A DNA stretch of 64,000 nt from CAWCTD01 sp963798455 (lineage in GTDB: Bacteria > Acidobacteriota > Terriglobia > Bryobacterales > Bryobacteraceae), in the NCBI GenBank assembly GCA_963798455.1, contig CAWCTD010000004.1, positions 310,001 to 374,000 of the forward strand, given 5' to 3'. A model generated the notes under the pieces. It was given only the letters and a program-made list of their open reading frames with translations. It had not been told where the DNA came from and made no database searches. Of the stretch, positions 34,957 to 44,351 are shown piece after piece. Made by a program: the position numbers and the translations under genes. The first letter of the stretch is position 1. Each line of letters starts with the position of its first letter.

Positions 34957-35901
34957 GTGACAATAGCGAGAATACTTGATGGGAATCGCATTTCCCGCGA
35001 AATCAGGCATGAACTGGAAGCCAGAGTGGCGCTGGTGGCCGCGGCCAAACGGCCACCCGGCTTGGCTGCCCTACTAGTCGGCAGCAACCCGGCGTCTCAA
35101 ATCTACGTCCGCAACAAGGTCAAGACCTGCATGGAACTGGGGATCTATAGCGAGATGCTCACACCGCCCGAGAGCGCTACGACCGAGGACGTGCTGAAGA
35201 TCGTGGGAAGCCTGAATGCACGAGAGGAGATCGACGGAATTCTGGTGCAGTTGCCCTTGCCCAGGCACATTGACACTCAGAAAGTGCTCCTCGAGGTCTC
35301 ACCCGAGAAGGATGTGGACGGGTTTCATCCGCTGAACATCGGAAACCTCGTTACGGGGCGCCCGGCGCCCAAGCCGTGCACTCCTGCCGGGATTGTGGAA
35401 CTCCTCAAACGCTGTCAGATTCCGATTGCGGGAAGACATGCGGTTGTGGTGGGCCGCAGTGACATTGTGGGCAAGCCCGTGGCATTCCTCTTGCTACACG
35501 AGCATGCCACGGTCACGATCTGCCACTCCAAAACACCGGATCTCGATGCAGTATGCCGCCGGGCGGAAATCCTGGTGGCGGCCATCGGCAGGCCCGCCAT
35601 GCTGACGGCCAGGCACATCCGGGAAGGCGCTGTGGTGATCGACGTCGGGATTAACCGTATCGAGGATCGGGAGCAAGCCGCAAGGATCTTCCGTGGCGAC
35701 GCGATTCGGATGGCAGCCTTCGACCGCAAAGGCAGCATCCTGGTGGGCGATGTCGATCCCATCGACGTGGTGGAGCGTGCCAGCGCGTACACACCGGTGC
35801 CCGGCGGGGTGGGGCCACTGACGATTGCCATGCTCATGGTCAACGCCACTGAGTGCGCCGAAAGACGGCTTGCCGCGCGTGGGACGGCTGCTGCGGCATA
35901 G
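34957..35901 (+). CDS. folD: Methylene-THF dehydrogenase / methenyl-THF cyclohydrolase
   Basis: A 314-residue bifunctional FolD: the GTG start at 34957 follows AGGGGAGAAG. The N-terminal domain has ALLVGSNPASQIYVRNKVK, with Tyr and the catalytic Lys (YVRNKVK), and the GILVQLPLPRHID motif. The C-terminal NADP domain has GRSDIVGKPVAFLLL and VVIDVGINRI, ending PVPGGVGPLTIAMLM. It converts methylene-THF to 10-formyl-THF, the step between MetF and Fhs. Slightly longer than usual (~290) because of a tail after the family end. Confidence 0.95.
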   Translation: MTIARILDGNRISREIRHELEARVALVAAAKRPPGLAALLVGSNPASQIYVRNKVKTCMELGIYSEMLTPPESATTEDVLKIVGSLNAREEIDGILVQLPLPRHIDTQKVLLEVSPEKDVDGFHPLNIGNLVTGRPAPKPCTPAGIVELLKRCQIPIAGRHAVVVGRSDIVGKPVAFLLLHEHATVTICHSKTPDLDAVCRRAEILVAAIGRPAMLTARHIREGAVVIDVGINRIEDREQAARIFRGDAIRMAAFDRKGSILVGDVDPIDVVERASAYTPVPGGVGPLTIAMLMVNATECAERRLAARGTAAAA

Positions 35902-35930
35902 TTGCCCGGCGTGGACCACTGGCACAGACA

Positions 35931-37160
35931 GTGAATATCGCACCCTCACCCCGTTGGCCGGTCGCGGCCGCCGGCGTGCTCATGCAGGTCGCGCTGGGAG
36001 CGGTTTATGCCTGGAGCGTTTTTCGTATTCCGCTTACGAAAACCTACAGTTGGACTATTCCAGAGGTGACCCTGGCGTTCGAAATCGCGATCCTTGTGCT
36101 GGGCTTCGCGGCCTTTGGTGGGGGCGTATGGATGCGGAGAGCCGGGCCGCGGCCGGTTGCCATTGCTTCCGCGTTGCTGTACGGCTGCGGAGTCGCCCTC
36201 GCGGGTCCATCTGGGGGCAATCTGGGACTGCGGTACCTGACCTACGGCATCCTTGCGGGCGTCGGTCTTGGCCTGGGATACATCGTTCCAATCGCGACGT
36301 TACTTCAATGGTTTCCAGACCGACGAGGGATGATCACGGGCATCGCGGTTGCCGGGTTCAGCGCCGGGGCATTGATCACCGCGCCCCTTGCGCAGGTGCT
36401 GATACAGGTTGTCGGGGTTGCAGTGACTTTCGAGATTCTTGGGGTCGCGTATCTGGCCATCATCGCGGGCTCCGCGTTCTTCATGAAGAAGCCGCCGAGC
36501 GGATACATGCCACCCGGCTTCGATCCGTCGAATTCGAAGTGGAGGGAAGAGACCTCGCAGACCTTTGTTCTCCGGCAGGCGCTGGTCACTTGGCAGTGGT
36601 ACGCGCTGTGGCTCACATTGTTCCTCAACACGTGTGCGGGTATAGCCCTCATTTCGCAAGCGTCCCCGATGGCTCAAGAAATCTGCCACGTAACCGCGGC
36701 AAGGGCGGCTGGTCTGGTCGGGATAGTGTCGATTGCGAACGGTGCGGGCCGCCTCCTCTGGGGCTGGCTCTCCGATCTTCTGGGGCGCCGGAGTGTGTTC
36801 GTGACCATGTTCTTACTGCAGGCTTTGGTGTTTGCGTTCCTCTCACGCGTCCACAGCTTCGGCGTTTCGACGATCCTGGTGTTCCTTGTGCTCCTGTGTT
36901 ACGGCGGCGGATTTGGGACAATGCCGGCATTCGCTGCGGATTTCTTCGGCCCCAACCACATAGGATCCGTCTACGGCTTCATGCTGACTGCTTGGGGGGC
37001 GGCGGGAGTGTGTGGTCCCACTCTGATTGCACAAGTGCGTGAGGCAACGGGGCACTACGAGGGCGCACTCCAAATCATGGCCACTGTAATGCTGCTGGGG
37101 GCAGTGGCGCCTCTACTGTTGAGTTTGCCGAAGACGCGACAGGATCCTCCGAGGGAGTGA
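35931..37160 (+). CDS. MFS transporter, OFA (oxalate/formate antiporter) type
   Basis: A 409-residue transporter if started at the GTG at 35931 (MNIAPSPRW), just before helix 1. It has about 12 membrane segments. OFA-type traits are QVALGAVYAWSVFRIPLTK in helix 1 and TLLQWFPDRRGMITGIAVAG. It ends inside the pabA start (overlap of GTG/TGA), so it is in the same operon. In a pathway that makes formate by Fhs, an OFA transporter would plausibly export formate or exchange it; substrate is inferred. Confidence 0.82.
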   Translation: MNIAPSPRWPVAAAGVLMQVALGAVYAWSVFRIPLTKTYSWTIPEVTLAFEIAILVLGFAAFGGGVWMRRAGPRPVAIASALLYGCGVALAGPSGGNLGLRYLTYGILAGVGLGLGYIVPIATLLQWFPDRRGMITGIAVAGFSAGALITAPLAQVLIQVVGVAVTFEILGVAYLAIIAGSAFFMKKPPSGYMPPGFDPSNSKWREETSQTFVLRQALVTWQWYALWLTLFLNTCAGIALISQASPMAQEICHVTAARAAGLVGIVSIANGAGRLLWGWLSDLLGRRSVFVTMFLLQALVFAFLSRVHSFGVSTILVFLVLLCYGGGFGTMPAFAADFFGPNHIGSVYGFMLTAWGAAGVCGPTLIAQVREATGHYEGALQIMATVMLLGAVAPLLLSLPKTRQDPPRE

Positions 37161-37729
37161 GTTTGAGAGTTCTGGTGCTCGACAACTACGACTCTTTCAC
37201 TTGGAATCTTGTTCACGGCCTGGAGGCTTTCGGCGCCTCCTGCTGCGTGGACCGGTCGGACCAGATCGAGATCGCGGATATTGTCAGACTCCAACCCGAT
37301 CGAATTGTTCTCTCTCCTGGACCGTTCGGCCCGGAGAAGACCGGGGTCTGCCGTGAGGTTGTGCGGGCGCTGTCGGGCCGTGTGCCCATCCTGGGTGTAT
37401 GTCTTGGAATGCAGGTGATCGCCTCCGTGGCCGGTGCGAGCGTAGTCCCGTCGGGACGGCCGGTTCACGGCAAGGCTTCGCCAGTGCACCATGACGGGCG
37501 AGGTTTGTTGACGGGGTTGCCGAACCCGTTTCAGGCAGCCCGCTATCACTCCCTGCGTGTCCTGCCGTCGAGCGTCCCCCCGAGCATGGAGATCACTGCT
37601 TTGACCGATGACGGGATAATTCTGGGTTGTCGCATCCCGAACCGCAGAGTGGAAGGCGTGCTCTTCCATCCGGAATCATTCCTGACCGAATGCGGTTCAC
37701 AGATTTTCGACAATTTTCTGAAAGACTGA
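37157..37729 (+). CDS. pabA: Aminodeoxychorismate synthase, glutamine amidotransferase subunit
   Basis: A 190-residue class I glutamine amidotransferase. GTG start at 37157 overlaps the stop of the upstream transporter. N-terminal VLVLDNYDSFTWNLVHG is typical of PabA/TrpG; the catalytic Cys is in VPILGVCLGMQVIA and the His/Glu pair in VLFHPESFL. It supplies ammonia to PabB to form 4-amino-4-deoxychorismate, the PABA precursor. Context with pabB and folD favours PabA over TrpG. Confidence 0.92.
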   Translation: MSLRVLVLDNYDSFTWNLVHGLEAFGASCCVDRSDQIEIADIVRLQPDRIVLSPGPFGPEKTGVCREVVRALSGRVPILGVCLGMQVIASVAGASVVPSGRPVHGKASPVHHDGRGLLTGLPNPFQAARYHSLRVLPSSVPPSMEITALTDDGIILGCRIPNRRVEGVLFHPESFLTECGSQIFDNFLKD

Positions 37730-37733
37730 AGCC

Positions 37734-39224
37734 ATGTGGTCCAGCCGGCCATCCGAAGCAAGCCAGAGGGAGGTTGCCGAGCGCCTGTGTGCCGTCCTGG
37801 CCCCGCCGTCCTGCCGCGCGCCGAGCAGTAGGAAAGACCTAACGGAGATGGCGTCGCCACTCCAAGTAGCTGAGGTCATGCGAGTGAAGCCGGGCTTCTT
37901 GTGGCTGGATGGAGGAGATGGGGAGCATCGCCTGTTCGCTGAGCCAATTGCAGAGCTGTCTGCGATGGACGGTCAAGCCAGTGTGACCGGTCCGCTTGGA
38001 CGGAGTAGCTTCGCCGTAGGGGGCTTCGATTTGCTGGAAGCGGCACTGCGGTGCTGGGGCGGCCCCTCCAGCGGCATGCTGGCTGGCTATTTCGGATATG
38101 AGCTGGGGTCGGAACTGGAGTCGCTACCCAGGCTGCCTCGCGGCCGCTCCGATTTGCCTGACCTTTACCTTGCTTTGTTTGATTCCGCGCTCTTGTATCG
38201 ACCTGCCGGTTGGCAATTGTGGAGTACCGATGCCTGGAGAGGGGCGGGAGGCCTTGCCGTGCCTCCTACTCGTGCTGAGGCGCTTATTCGTGAAGCGCAG
38301 GGCGCGCCTGCTAGGCCAGAGTCTGGCGGCGTACTTACACCCGGTCCTATCATCAGCCGGCCCAGCCGCGCGGATTATCGGGCGGCGGTTTCACGCACCG
38401 TCGCCCGGATTGTTGCAGGGGAGATCTTCCAGACAAACCTCTGCCGCCGCCTGGAAGCCCCGCTCGATGAGACCCTGATTTGGCCGCTGTTCCATCGGCT
38501 GCGGTCAGTCAGCCCCGCCCGCTATGGCGCATTCATCGATCTCGGGGGCGGGCGGGCGGTGGCGTCAGTGAGTCCGGAGCTGTTCCTGAGAGTTCGCGAT
38601 GGACACGCGGAGTCGCACCCGATCAAAGGCACGCGTCCTCGCGGAACGACGCCCGAAGAGGACCTTAGCTTGGCTCTGGACCTGCAAAAGAGCGAGAAGG
38701 ATCGCGCCGAGTTGGCCATGATCGTTGACGTGGTGCGCAACGATCTGTCCAGAGTCTGCGCGCCCAACTCGGTGTCCGTGGTCCGGCACGCCGAGTTGAT
38801 GCGTCTTCCCACTGTCCATCACACGGTCTCCGCAGTGGCCGGCCGCTTGCGCGCTGGCGTCAGCGTGGTCGATTTGTTACGGGCCACTTTTCCACCTGCC
38901 TCTATCACGGGCGCTCCGAAGATACGAGCCATGGAGGTGGCCATTGAGGAGGAGGGGCAGCGCCGGGGACCGTGTATGGGAAGCATCGGCTGGATCTCCC
39001 TGGATGGCCAACTGGAACTATCCGTAGCGATCCGCACGACAAGGTTCTCAGGCGGACGAGTTTATTACCATGCTGGTGCCGGCATTACTGCCGACTCGCA
39101 TCCGGAGCTTGAGCTGGAGGAGACCTGCCATAAGGCACGAGCCTTCATTGGTGCTCTCGGTCTGGATGACTCTCAACTCTGGCAACAGTCTCTCTCTAAA
39201 CCTTGGGGTTACATTTATGAATAA
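37734..39224 (+). CDS. pabB: Aminodeoxychorismate synthase component I
   Basis: A 496-residue chorismate-binding enzyme. The C-terminal domain has SHPIKGTRPRGTTPEEDL, the PIKGTRPR lysine motif that distinguishes PabB from anthranilate synthase (PIAGT). It also has FPPASITGAPKIRAMEV, and YYHAGAGITADSHPELE at the end. The start may instead be the ATG at 37848, which has a GGAG in front. It begins 4 bases after pabA. The product is 4-amino-4-deoxychorismate; a PabC lyase is not in this window. Last gene of the C1/folate operon. Confidence 0.92.
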   Translation: MWSSRPSEASQREVAERLCAVLAPPSCRAPSSRKDLTEMASPLQVAEVMRVKPGFLWLDGGDGEHRLFAEPIAELSAMDGQASVTGPLGRSSFAVGGFDLLEAALRCWGGPSSGMLAGYFGYELGSELESLPRLPRGRSDLPDLYLALFDSALLYRPAGWQLWSTDAWRGAGGLAVPPTRAEALIREAQGAPARPESGGVLTPGPIISRPSRADYRAAVSRTVARIVAGEIFQTNLCRRLEAPLDETLIWPLFHRLRSVSPARYGAFIDLGGGRAVASVSPELFLRVRDGHAESHPIKGTRPRGTTPEEDLSLALDLQKSEKDRAELAMIVDVVRNDLSRVCAPNSVSVVRHAELMRLPTVHHTVSAVAGRLRAGVSVVDLLRATFPPASITGAPKIRAMEVAIEEEGQRRGPCMGSIGWISLDGQLELSVAIRTTRFSGGRVYYHAGAGITADSHPELELEETCHKARAFIGALGLDDSQLWQQSLSKPWGYIYE

Positions 39225-39740
39225 CGATGCGCTTGGGTCGCTCAGGAAGGAAGTCAGAGAAATCCAGGACAGCCATACGGAGTTGTCACCCGGCAACGCA
39301 TTCGTGGCGTGGTTCCTTCGCTCCTTGACTGTCGAGGATGAGGGCACCGCTAGGGCCGCGATCGTCGGAAACGCGTGCGACAAAGCGGTCGATCCGCTTC
39401 ACATCGACCACGACGATCGACCGGCGTCGCTCGTCGAAGGAAAGCAAGGGCAGAATGCAAACGCTGGTCCCGAGAGCCGCTCAGATGTGCTCGCGCTGCC
39501 AAATCTTGGTGGGGTCCTTGCGAAAACGGAAAAGCGGGAGTTCAAAGCTCTCCTTGGCGATGCTCACGCGGCTGTTGAGGGCCTGTTGGAGAAAGTCCGT
39601 AACGCGGTTCAGAGAATAGGGTATCATCTCGTTGCGGATTTCATGGCCACTGGGAAGGTCAGTAGCGCACATCGCGAGAAGACCGCCCGGTGGGTGGACG
39701 AGGGGCATCTTGTCAGCTTCGACGTTCATGCCGGTGCCCG

Positions 39741-40019
39741 ATGCTCTTTGAACGGTTGCGACCTTTGGATGGGCCCGAAGAGATGGTTCTCCGGCAGTTC
39801 GCCGGCGGGACCCTCCGGATGCGGGACGTATTTGATCAGCTCCAAGTTGGGCGGCCGTTCCTAAGCGCAAGCCACAAAGAGGTGCTGAAGAAGATGCAAA
39901 GCAAAGGGTTAGTTCGATGCAGTCCTGACTCCAGGGATCGACGGAAGAGAAGCTTCGGTGATGACGCACAGGTGACATTTCCGTCGGAAGGAGGCGTGTT
40001 TGGAAGAGTTAAGCATTGA
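39741..40019 (+). pseudogene. C-terminal remnant of a three-Cys-motif partner (TcmP) gene
   Basis: About 90 residues (MLFERLRPLDGPEEMVLRQF, RMRDVFDQLQVGRPFLSASH, KEVLKKMQSKGLV) resemble the winged-helix end of TcmP proteins. The neighbour at 40000 is the usual TcmP partner family. The upstream 500 bases (39225-39740) do not give a convincing N-terminal domain in the same frame, so the gene appears truncated or scrambled. The assignment rests on the wHTH-like pattern and on context, and is tentative. Confidence 0.4.
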
Positions 40020-40755
40020 ATGGGCGGATGCCACGTGGAACCCGGTCACTGGATGCACGAGAATCAGCCCGGCCTGCAAGCACTGTTATGCCGAGCGACT
40101 GGCAAGACGCCTACAGGCGATGGGACATCGAAGCTATGCCAACGGCTTTCGTCTCACGCTGCAGCCGAACATGCTGGAACTGCCTCTGAAATGGAAGCGC
40201 CCAAGCCGAGTCTTCGTAAATTCCACGAGTGATCTCTTCCACAAAGAGGTGCCCGTCAGCTACGTCAAACGGGTATTTGACGTGATGGGGCGCGCTAGCT
40301 GGCACCAGTACCAATTGCTTACAAAGCGGTCGGAGAGGCTGCTGCAACTGAGTCCGTCTCTCGAATGGCGGCCGCACATCTTTATGGGCGTCAGTGTGGA
40401 AAACGGAGACTACGTTTTCCGCGTTGACCACCTTCGGCGCACAGCGGCACACGTGAAGTTTCTCCGGATCGAGCCGCTGTTGGGTTCTCTGGGGAGGGTT
40501 GATCTCCGCGGCATCGATTGGGTGATCGTGGGAGGAGAGTCGGGGCCGGGTGCCCGCCCAATGGACCCGCGATGGGTGCAAGAGATCCAAGACCATTGCC
40601 TGCATGCACGTGTTCCGTTTTTATTCAAGCAGTGGGGTGGCGTTCTAGAGAGTCGCACGGGTCGCATCTTGGACGGTCGCACATGCGATCGAATGTCGGG
40701 AGGGAATACGCCTGCCACAGTGGATTTCCCAATCTTCGAAACGGCGTGCGAATGA
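40000..40755 (+). CDS. DUF5131 (phage Gp37/Gp68-type) three-Cys-motif protein
   Basis: A 251-residue protein with the family start IEWADATWNPVTGCTRISP followed by ACKHCYAERLARRL. This gives the three-cysteine motif resembling a radical-SAM cluster site. Later blocks include RVFVNSTSDLFHKEVP, HQYQLLTKR and PHIFMGVSVEN, then VIVGGESGPGARPMDP and PFLFKQWGG, all typical. It uses a TTG start six bases after AAGGAGG. It normally pairs with a TcmP protein, often in phage or mobile DNA; the function of the pair is not established. Here the TcmP gene next to it looks broken. Confidence 0.88.
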   Translation: MEELSIEWADATWNPVTGCTRISPACKHCYAERLARRLQAMGHRSYANGFRLTLQPNMLELPLKWKRPSRVFVNSTSDLFHKEVPVSYVKRVFDVMGRASWHQYQLLTKRSERLLQLSPSLEWRPHIFMGVSVENGDYVFRVDHLRRTAAHVKFLRIEPLLGSLGRVDLRGIDWVIVGGESGPGARPMDPRWVQEIQDHCLHARVPFLFKQWGGVLESRTGRILDGRTCDRMSGGNTPATVDFPIFETACE

Positions 40756-41147
40756 GGCAGAACGTCCTTGAGGCTATCCGAGAGGCGCGGAAGTCGGGTC
40801 CGGGGATCGCGGCCATGAAGGCCATGGCTGGCGGTTACGCCAGGATCGAGAGGGGCGACAAGCTATACGGGCAGGGCCCGCTCAAGCTGACAGCCGGGTT
40901 GAAGCAGCCGGGAGCTATGGCTTGCCCTTTGAAGTGGGTTCGTAGGAATGAAGCGGTGGACACAGCCATCGTCGGTATGATGGATTTCGACGAGCTCGCT
41001 GAGCATATTCGTGCCATCTCGGAGCCATTCCGAGAAGAAGATGCCAATTGCCGCATGTGGGGTGCCTCCGGAGGCGTGTGCGACAAGGGGGTTCACGTGG
41101 CGATGTCTGAATTCCCGGGTCCAGCCCGGGCATGTTTCCTTCGATGA
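40752..41147 (+). pseudogene. 3' fragment of an aldo/keto-reductase gene
   Basis: About 130 residues match the C-terminal third of the ferredoxin-tailed AKR type. NVLEAIREARKSGPGIAAMK is the strand 7/helix region, and CPLKWVRRNEAVDTAIVGM is the cofactor-binding end. A cysteine-containing tail follows. No N-terminal two-thirds lies upstream, where the DUF5131 gene ends at 40755. The fragment probably marks the break point at which the DUF5131 island arrived. Confidence 0.55.
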
Positions 41148-41181
41148 CGCAACAGACTTCACTTACAGGGAGAATACAATC

Positions 41182-42243
41182 ATGACCAGAAGAGACGTAG
41201 TCAAGTTAGCCGCGGCCGTTCCCACGGCTTTGGCGACCGCGGCACCCGCCCCCACGTCCCAAACGGTGACCAAGGGCAAATGGCGCATGGGTGGAACATC
41301 CACCGCCTTTCGGGTCCGTGCGACCCAGCTCCGCGCCGCAGGAAAGCAGTTCGACCAACTGGAGTACTGCCACAGCCTCGGACTGGGCGGAGCCGAGGTG
41401 GCGCCGCCGTCGTTTGAGCCAGCCGATATAAGGGCATTCCGCACCAAAGTCGAATCATACGGAATGTACCTGTCGGCCAACGGGCTCAGGTTCCCGAACG
41501 ACAAGGCCGGTCTGCCGGCGTTCGAGAAGATCGTTCGGGGCTACGCAGAGGCGGGCGCCAAGGCATCCCGCTGCCCGCAGACCCAGCGCAGGTATGAACA
41601 ATACAAGACCTTCGGCGAATATCAGAAGGATTTCGCGCGGTGCAAGAGGCAGGTGGAACTGGCCGAACCCATCGCGGCGAAGTACAAACTGAAGATCGGC
41701 ATCGAGAACCACAAAGGCCAGCGATTCGGTGAGCTTGTCGATTGGATCAAGGGCATGAGTAGCGAGTGGGTCGGCATCTGCTTCGATCTCGGCAACAATT
41801 ACTCGCTGTGCGACGACCCCATGGAGTGGCTCCCGACATTCGCCCCCCTCACTGTCAACGTGCACATAAAGGACATGGGGCTGGGCGACTACAAGGATGG
41901 GTTCCTGCTGTCCGAGGTGCCTCTGGGGCAGGGTATCCTGGACCTGCCAAAGATTGTGGACACAATTCGGAGCCTTCGTCCGGACATGACCTTCGGACTG
42001 GAGATGATCACCCGCGACCCGCTTCAGATCCCGGTGTATACGGAACAGTACTGGGAGACGTTCAAAGATCCTTCCAGCCCGCTGCCCGGCCGCGACCTGG
42101 CGCATATCCTCAATCTCGTACGGACGAAGGGCGTGAAGAACCTGCAGTACATCAGCAACCTGAGCCCGGCGGAGCAGTTGAAGGCGGAGGACGATAACAA
42201 CAACGCGTGCATCAAGTACGCCCGGGAGAACCTCGCACTGTAG
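41182..42243 (+). CDS. Sugar phosphate isomerase/epimerase-like protein, Tat-exported
   Basis: A 353-residue TIM-barrel protein of the xylose-isomerase-like/AP-endonuclease-2 family. The start MTRRDVVKLAAAVPTALATA gives a Tat-like leader; a longer frame opens at 41011. Barrel signatures: KYKLKIGIENHKGQRFGEL (Glu and His metal ligands), WVGICFDLGNN (Asp), VNVHIKDMGLGDYKDG (His, Asp) and TFGLEMITRDP (Glu). These four positions form the metal site in this family. It has no nearby operator. It may act on the same sugar-like compound as the Gfo/Idh enzymes, but it is separated from them by the C1 operon. Confidence 0.85.
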   Translation: MTRRDVVKLAAAVPTALATAAPAPTSQTVTKGKWRMGGTSTAFRVRATQLRAAGKQFDQLEYCHSLGLGGAEVAPPSFEPADIRAFRTKVESYGMYLSANGLRFPNDKAGLPAFEKIVRGYAEAGAKASRCPQTQRRYEQYKTFGEYQKDFARCKRQVELAEPIAAKYKLKIGIENHKGQRFGELVDWIKGMSSEWVGICFDLGNNYSLCDDPMEWLPTFAPLTVNVHIKDMGLGDYKDGFLLSEVPLGQGILDLPKIVDTIRSLRPDMTFGLEMITRDPLQIPVYTEQYWETFKDPSSPLPGRDLAHILNLVRTKGVKNLQYISNLSPAEQLKAEDDNNNACIKYARENLAL

Positions 42244-42661
42244 GCCGCTCAGGACCCGGAATCGCGTTACGCCTGCGCGGCGGCGGGCTCCACTATCTCT
42301 TGAGCATTGCGACGAAGCCGCCGCCGGAACGCAGATCGACGGAGAGTGAGTCGCTGGCCGGCGCAGAATCTTCCTCCGGCCCCGTTTCACTTGCCGGGCG
42401 AGAAGATCGCCACGGTTCCGCCCGAGGGCGTCACCCGCGTCGCTGTGGTCCTGGTGCCGAGCTACCCTGGCGATTGCCTGCAGACCCTCGGCAAGACCCT
42501 CTCATGGACTGTCCCGCAAAGCTGCTCGGGAGGACGCCCTTCAAGGACATCAATATGAGCCGACTCCTGCCCCGCTCTTCCTAAGAGCGAAGCTCCTTCC
42601 TGCGCGGGAACAACGCGGAAGGCCCGCTATCTGATCGGCTGCCATCCCCTCCTGAAGGCAC
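42244..42661 (+). other. Non-coding stretch with a possible coding remnant
   Basis: No complete gene. One frame around 42370-42530 reads PFHLPGEKIATVPPEGVTRV and VPSYPGDCLQTLGKTLSWTV, which looks protein-like but has no convincing start or continuation. It is cut off before the IS66 element. It may be the remains of a gene lost in the rearrangements. Confidence 0.3.
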
Positions 42662-42723
42662 GTACGCGTCCGGCGAACACATGTAGGCCCAGACGCGTGT
42701 ACGGTTGAAGGCTGGGGTGGGGT

Positions 42724-44277
42724 TCAGGCCTTGCTGGCCACCCGTGCCGCGAGCCAGTTGTCGGGCAGTAATTCCTCGAGTCGGTTTTGCGGGTGAGCCC
42801 CGATGCGAGTGAACACGTCGCGTAGATACGCGAACGGGTCGATGTGGTGACGCTTCGTGGTGGCAATGAGACTCGTCAGCACCGCCGCCGTACGTCCGCC
42901 GTTGTCGCTGCCGAAGAAGGTCCAGTTGCGCCGTCCCACAGCCACTCCGCGCAGGCTGCGCTCGGCGCCGTTGTTGTCGATTTCCAGATCGCCGTCCTTC
43001 GCGTAGCGCACCAGCGCCTCCCAGTTGGACAACGTGTAGGCCATGGCTTGGCCGATCGGACTCTTCGGCAACACCCGCGGCCGCTCGCGCTCTAAATACG
43101 CCTGGATGTCGTCCAGCATCGGCTGGCTCCGTTCCCGGCGTAGCGCCAGGCGCCCGGCGGCGTCCAACTGCTTTTCCCGCGCCTCGCGCTCGACGTCGTA
43201 CAGCAGATGGAAGTAGGCCAGCATCACCGTCGAACGCATGATGTCGGACGACTGCGCATCGAAGTACTTGCGGCGCGCGTGCGCCATGCAAGCCACCTCC
43301 GTGATGCCGCGCTCGGTTTCCTTGTAGATCTGGTCGTAGCCCGAGTAGGCGTCTGCCTGCAGGTATCCGTGGAAGTCCTTCAGGAACTCATCCGGCCCTT
43401 CGCGGCAGCGATTCGGGGTGTAGTCGTACACCGTGTAGGGATGCAGCGCGTCCCCGACGTAGGTCCAGATCCGCCCGGTACGCGTGCACGGCAACTCCGG
43501 GTCCAACACCGGCACCGGCGTGTCGTCGGTCTGCACGACTTTGGAACTCAGTACCCGCTCCTTCATCAGATCGGCTAGCGGACCGACTAACTCCGCGCAC
43601 TGCCGCATCCAGTCGCACATGGTCTGGCGAGACAAATCCACGCCCTGCCGGGTGAAGATCGCCTCCTGGCGGTGCAAAGGAAGATGGTCCCCGAACTTGC
43701 TCACCGCCACGTGTGCCAGCAGTCCCGGCCCGGCCAGCCCCTTCTCCACCGGCGCCGGCGGCTTTGCGGCCGTGACCACGGTGCAGCCCTTGGGGCAAGC
43801 GTACTTCTGGCAGGCTTGCTGGACGACGTGCAACGAGGCCGGCACGTACTCCAGTTGCTCGCTGATCTCCTCGCCGATGTGCCGCAGTTCCGCCTGGCAC
43901 TCCGGGCACCGCCGCTGGTCGTCAGCCAGGTCATAGACTACACGGCGCCGCTCCAGCGACTGCGGCAACCGCTGCCGTCCGTGCCCCGGCGGAGATGGCC
44001 GCGGTTCGCTCGCGACCGACTTCGGCTCAGGCGGCGGCTCTTCCCCCCGGCTGGCGATCTCGGCGGCGAACAGGAACAACTGGTTCTCATCCACCCGCTC
44101 GCGCTTCTGTCCATAGCGGTGACGCAGCATCTGCTGGAGCCAGTGCCGCACGCGCTCGAGTTCGTACTCCTTGGCCGCCAGTGCCGCCTGGGTGGCGTCC
44201 AGTTGCGCCAGGGTCCGCAGCAGCATCTGTTGCAGGGCGGCTGGGTCACTGGGCAGGTCTGGAGGGTCTGTCGCCAT
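42724..44277 (-). CDS. tnpC: IS66 transposase TnpC
   Basis: A 517-residue DDE transposase. N-terminal leucine-rich helices (DATQAALAAKEYELERVRHW) precede a zinc-finger region (RRCPECQAELRHIGEE, then CPKGC) and the catalytic domain, with VVQTDDTPVPVLD (Asp) and YLQADAYSGYDQIY (Asp). EIDNNGAERSLRGVAVGRRN contains the Glu (NGAER). It is full length. It differs from copy 2 at least at one residue: Asn here in EIDNNGAE, Asp there. Confidence 0.95.
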   Translation of the reverse strand: MATDPPDLPSDPAALQQMLLRTLAQLDATQAALAAKEYELERVRHWLQQMLRHRYGQKRERVDENQLFLFAAEIASRGEEPPPEPKSVASEPRPSPPGHGRQRLPQSLERRRVVYDLADDQRRCPECQAELRHIGEEISEQLEYVPASLHVVQQACQKYACPKGCTVVTAAKPPAPVEKGLAGPGLLAHVAVSKFGDHLPLHRQEAIFTRQGVDLSRQTMCDWMRQCAELVGPLADLMKERVLSSKVVQTDDTPVPVLDPELPCTRTGRIWTYVGDALHPYTVYDYTPNRCREGPDEFLKDFHGYLQADAYSGYDQIYKETERGITEVACMAHARRKYFDAQSSDIMRSTVMLAYFHLLYDVEREAREKQLDAAGRLALRRERSQPMLDDIQAYLERERPRVLPKSPIGQAMAYTLSNWEALVRYAKDGDLEIDNNGAERSLRGVAVGRRNWTFFGSDNGGRTAAVLTSLIATTKRHHIDPFAYLRDVFTRIGAHPQNRLEELLPDNWLAARVASKA

Positions 44278-44351
44278 CGCGCTGAGTAAGTATCTGAAAC
44301 ACTAACTTACTACACTTACTCTCATAAGTCAACAAAAAACAGAGGAGCATG

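Noticed and set aside
39290..39978. Minus-strand frame reading ...LPLLSFDERRRSIVVVDVKRID, interrupted by a TGA at 39481
   Set aside because: It looks partly protein-like, but it has an in-frame stop and conflicts with the plus-strand TcmP-like end next to DUF5131. I could not decide firmly and kept the plus-strand reading.
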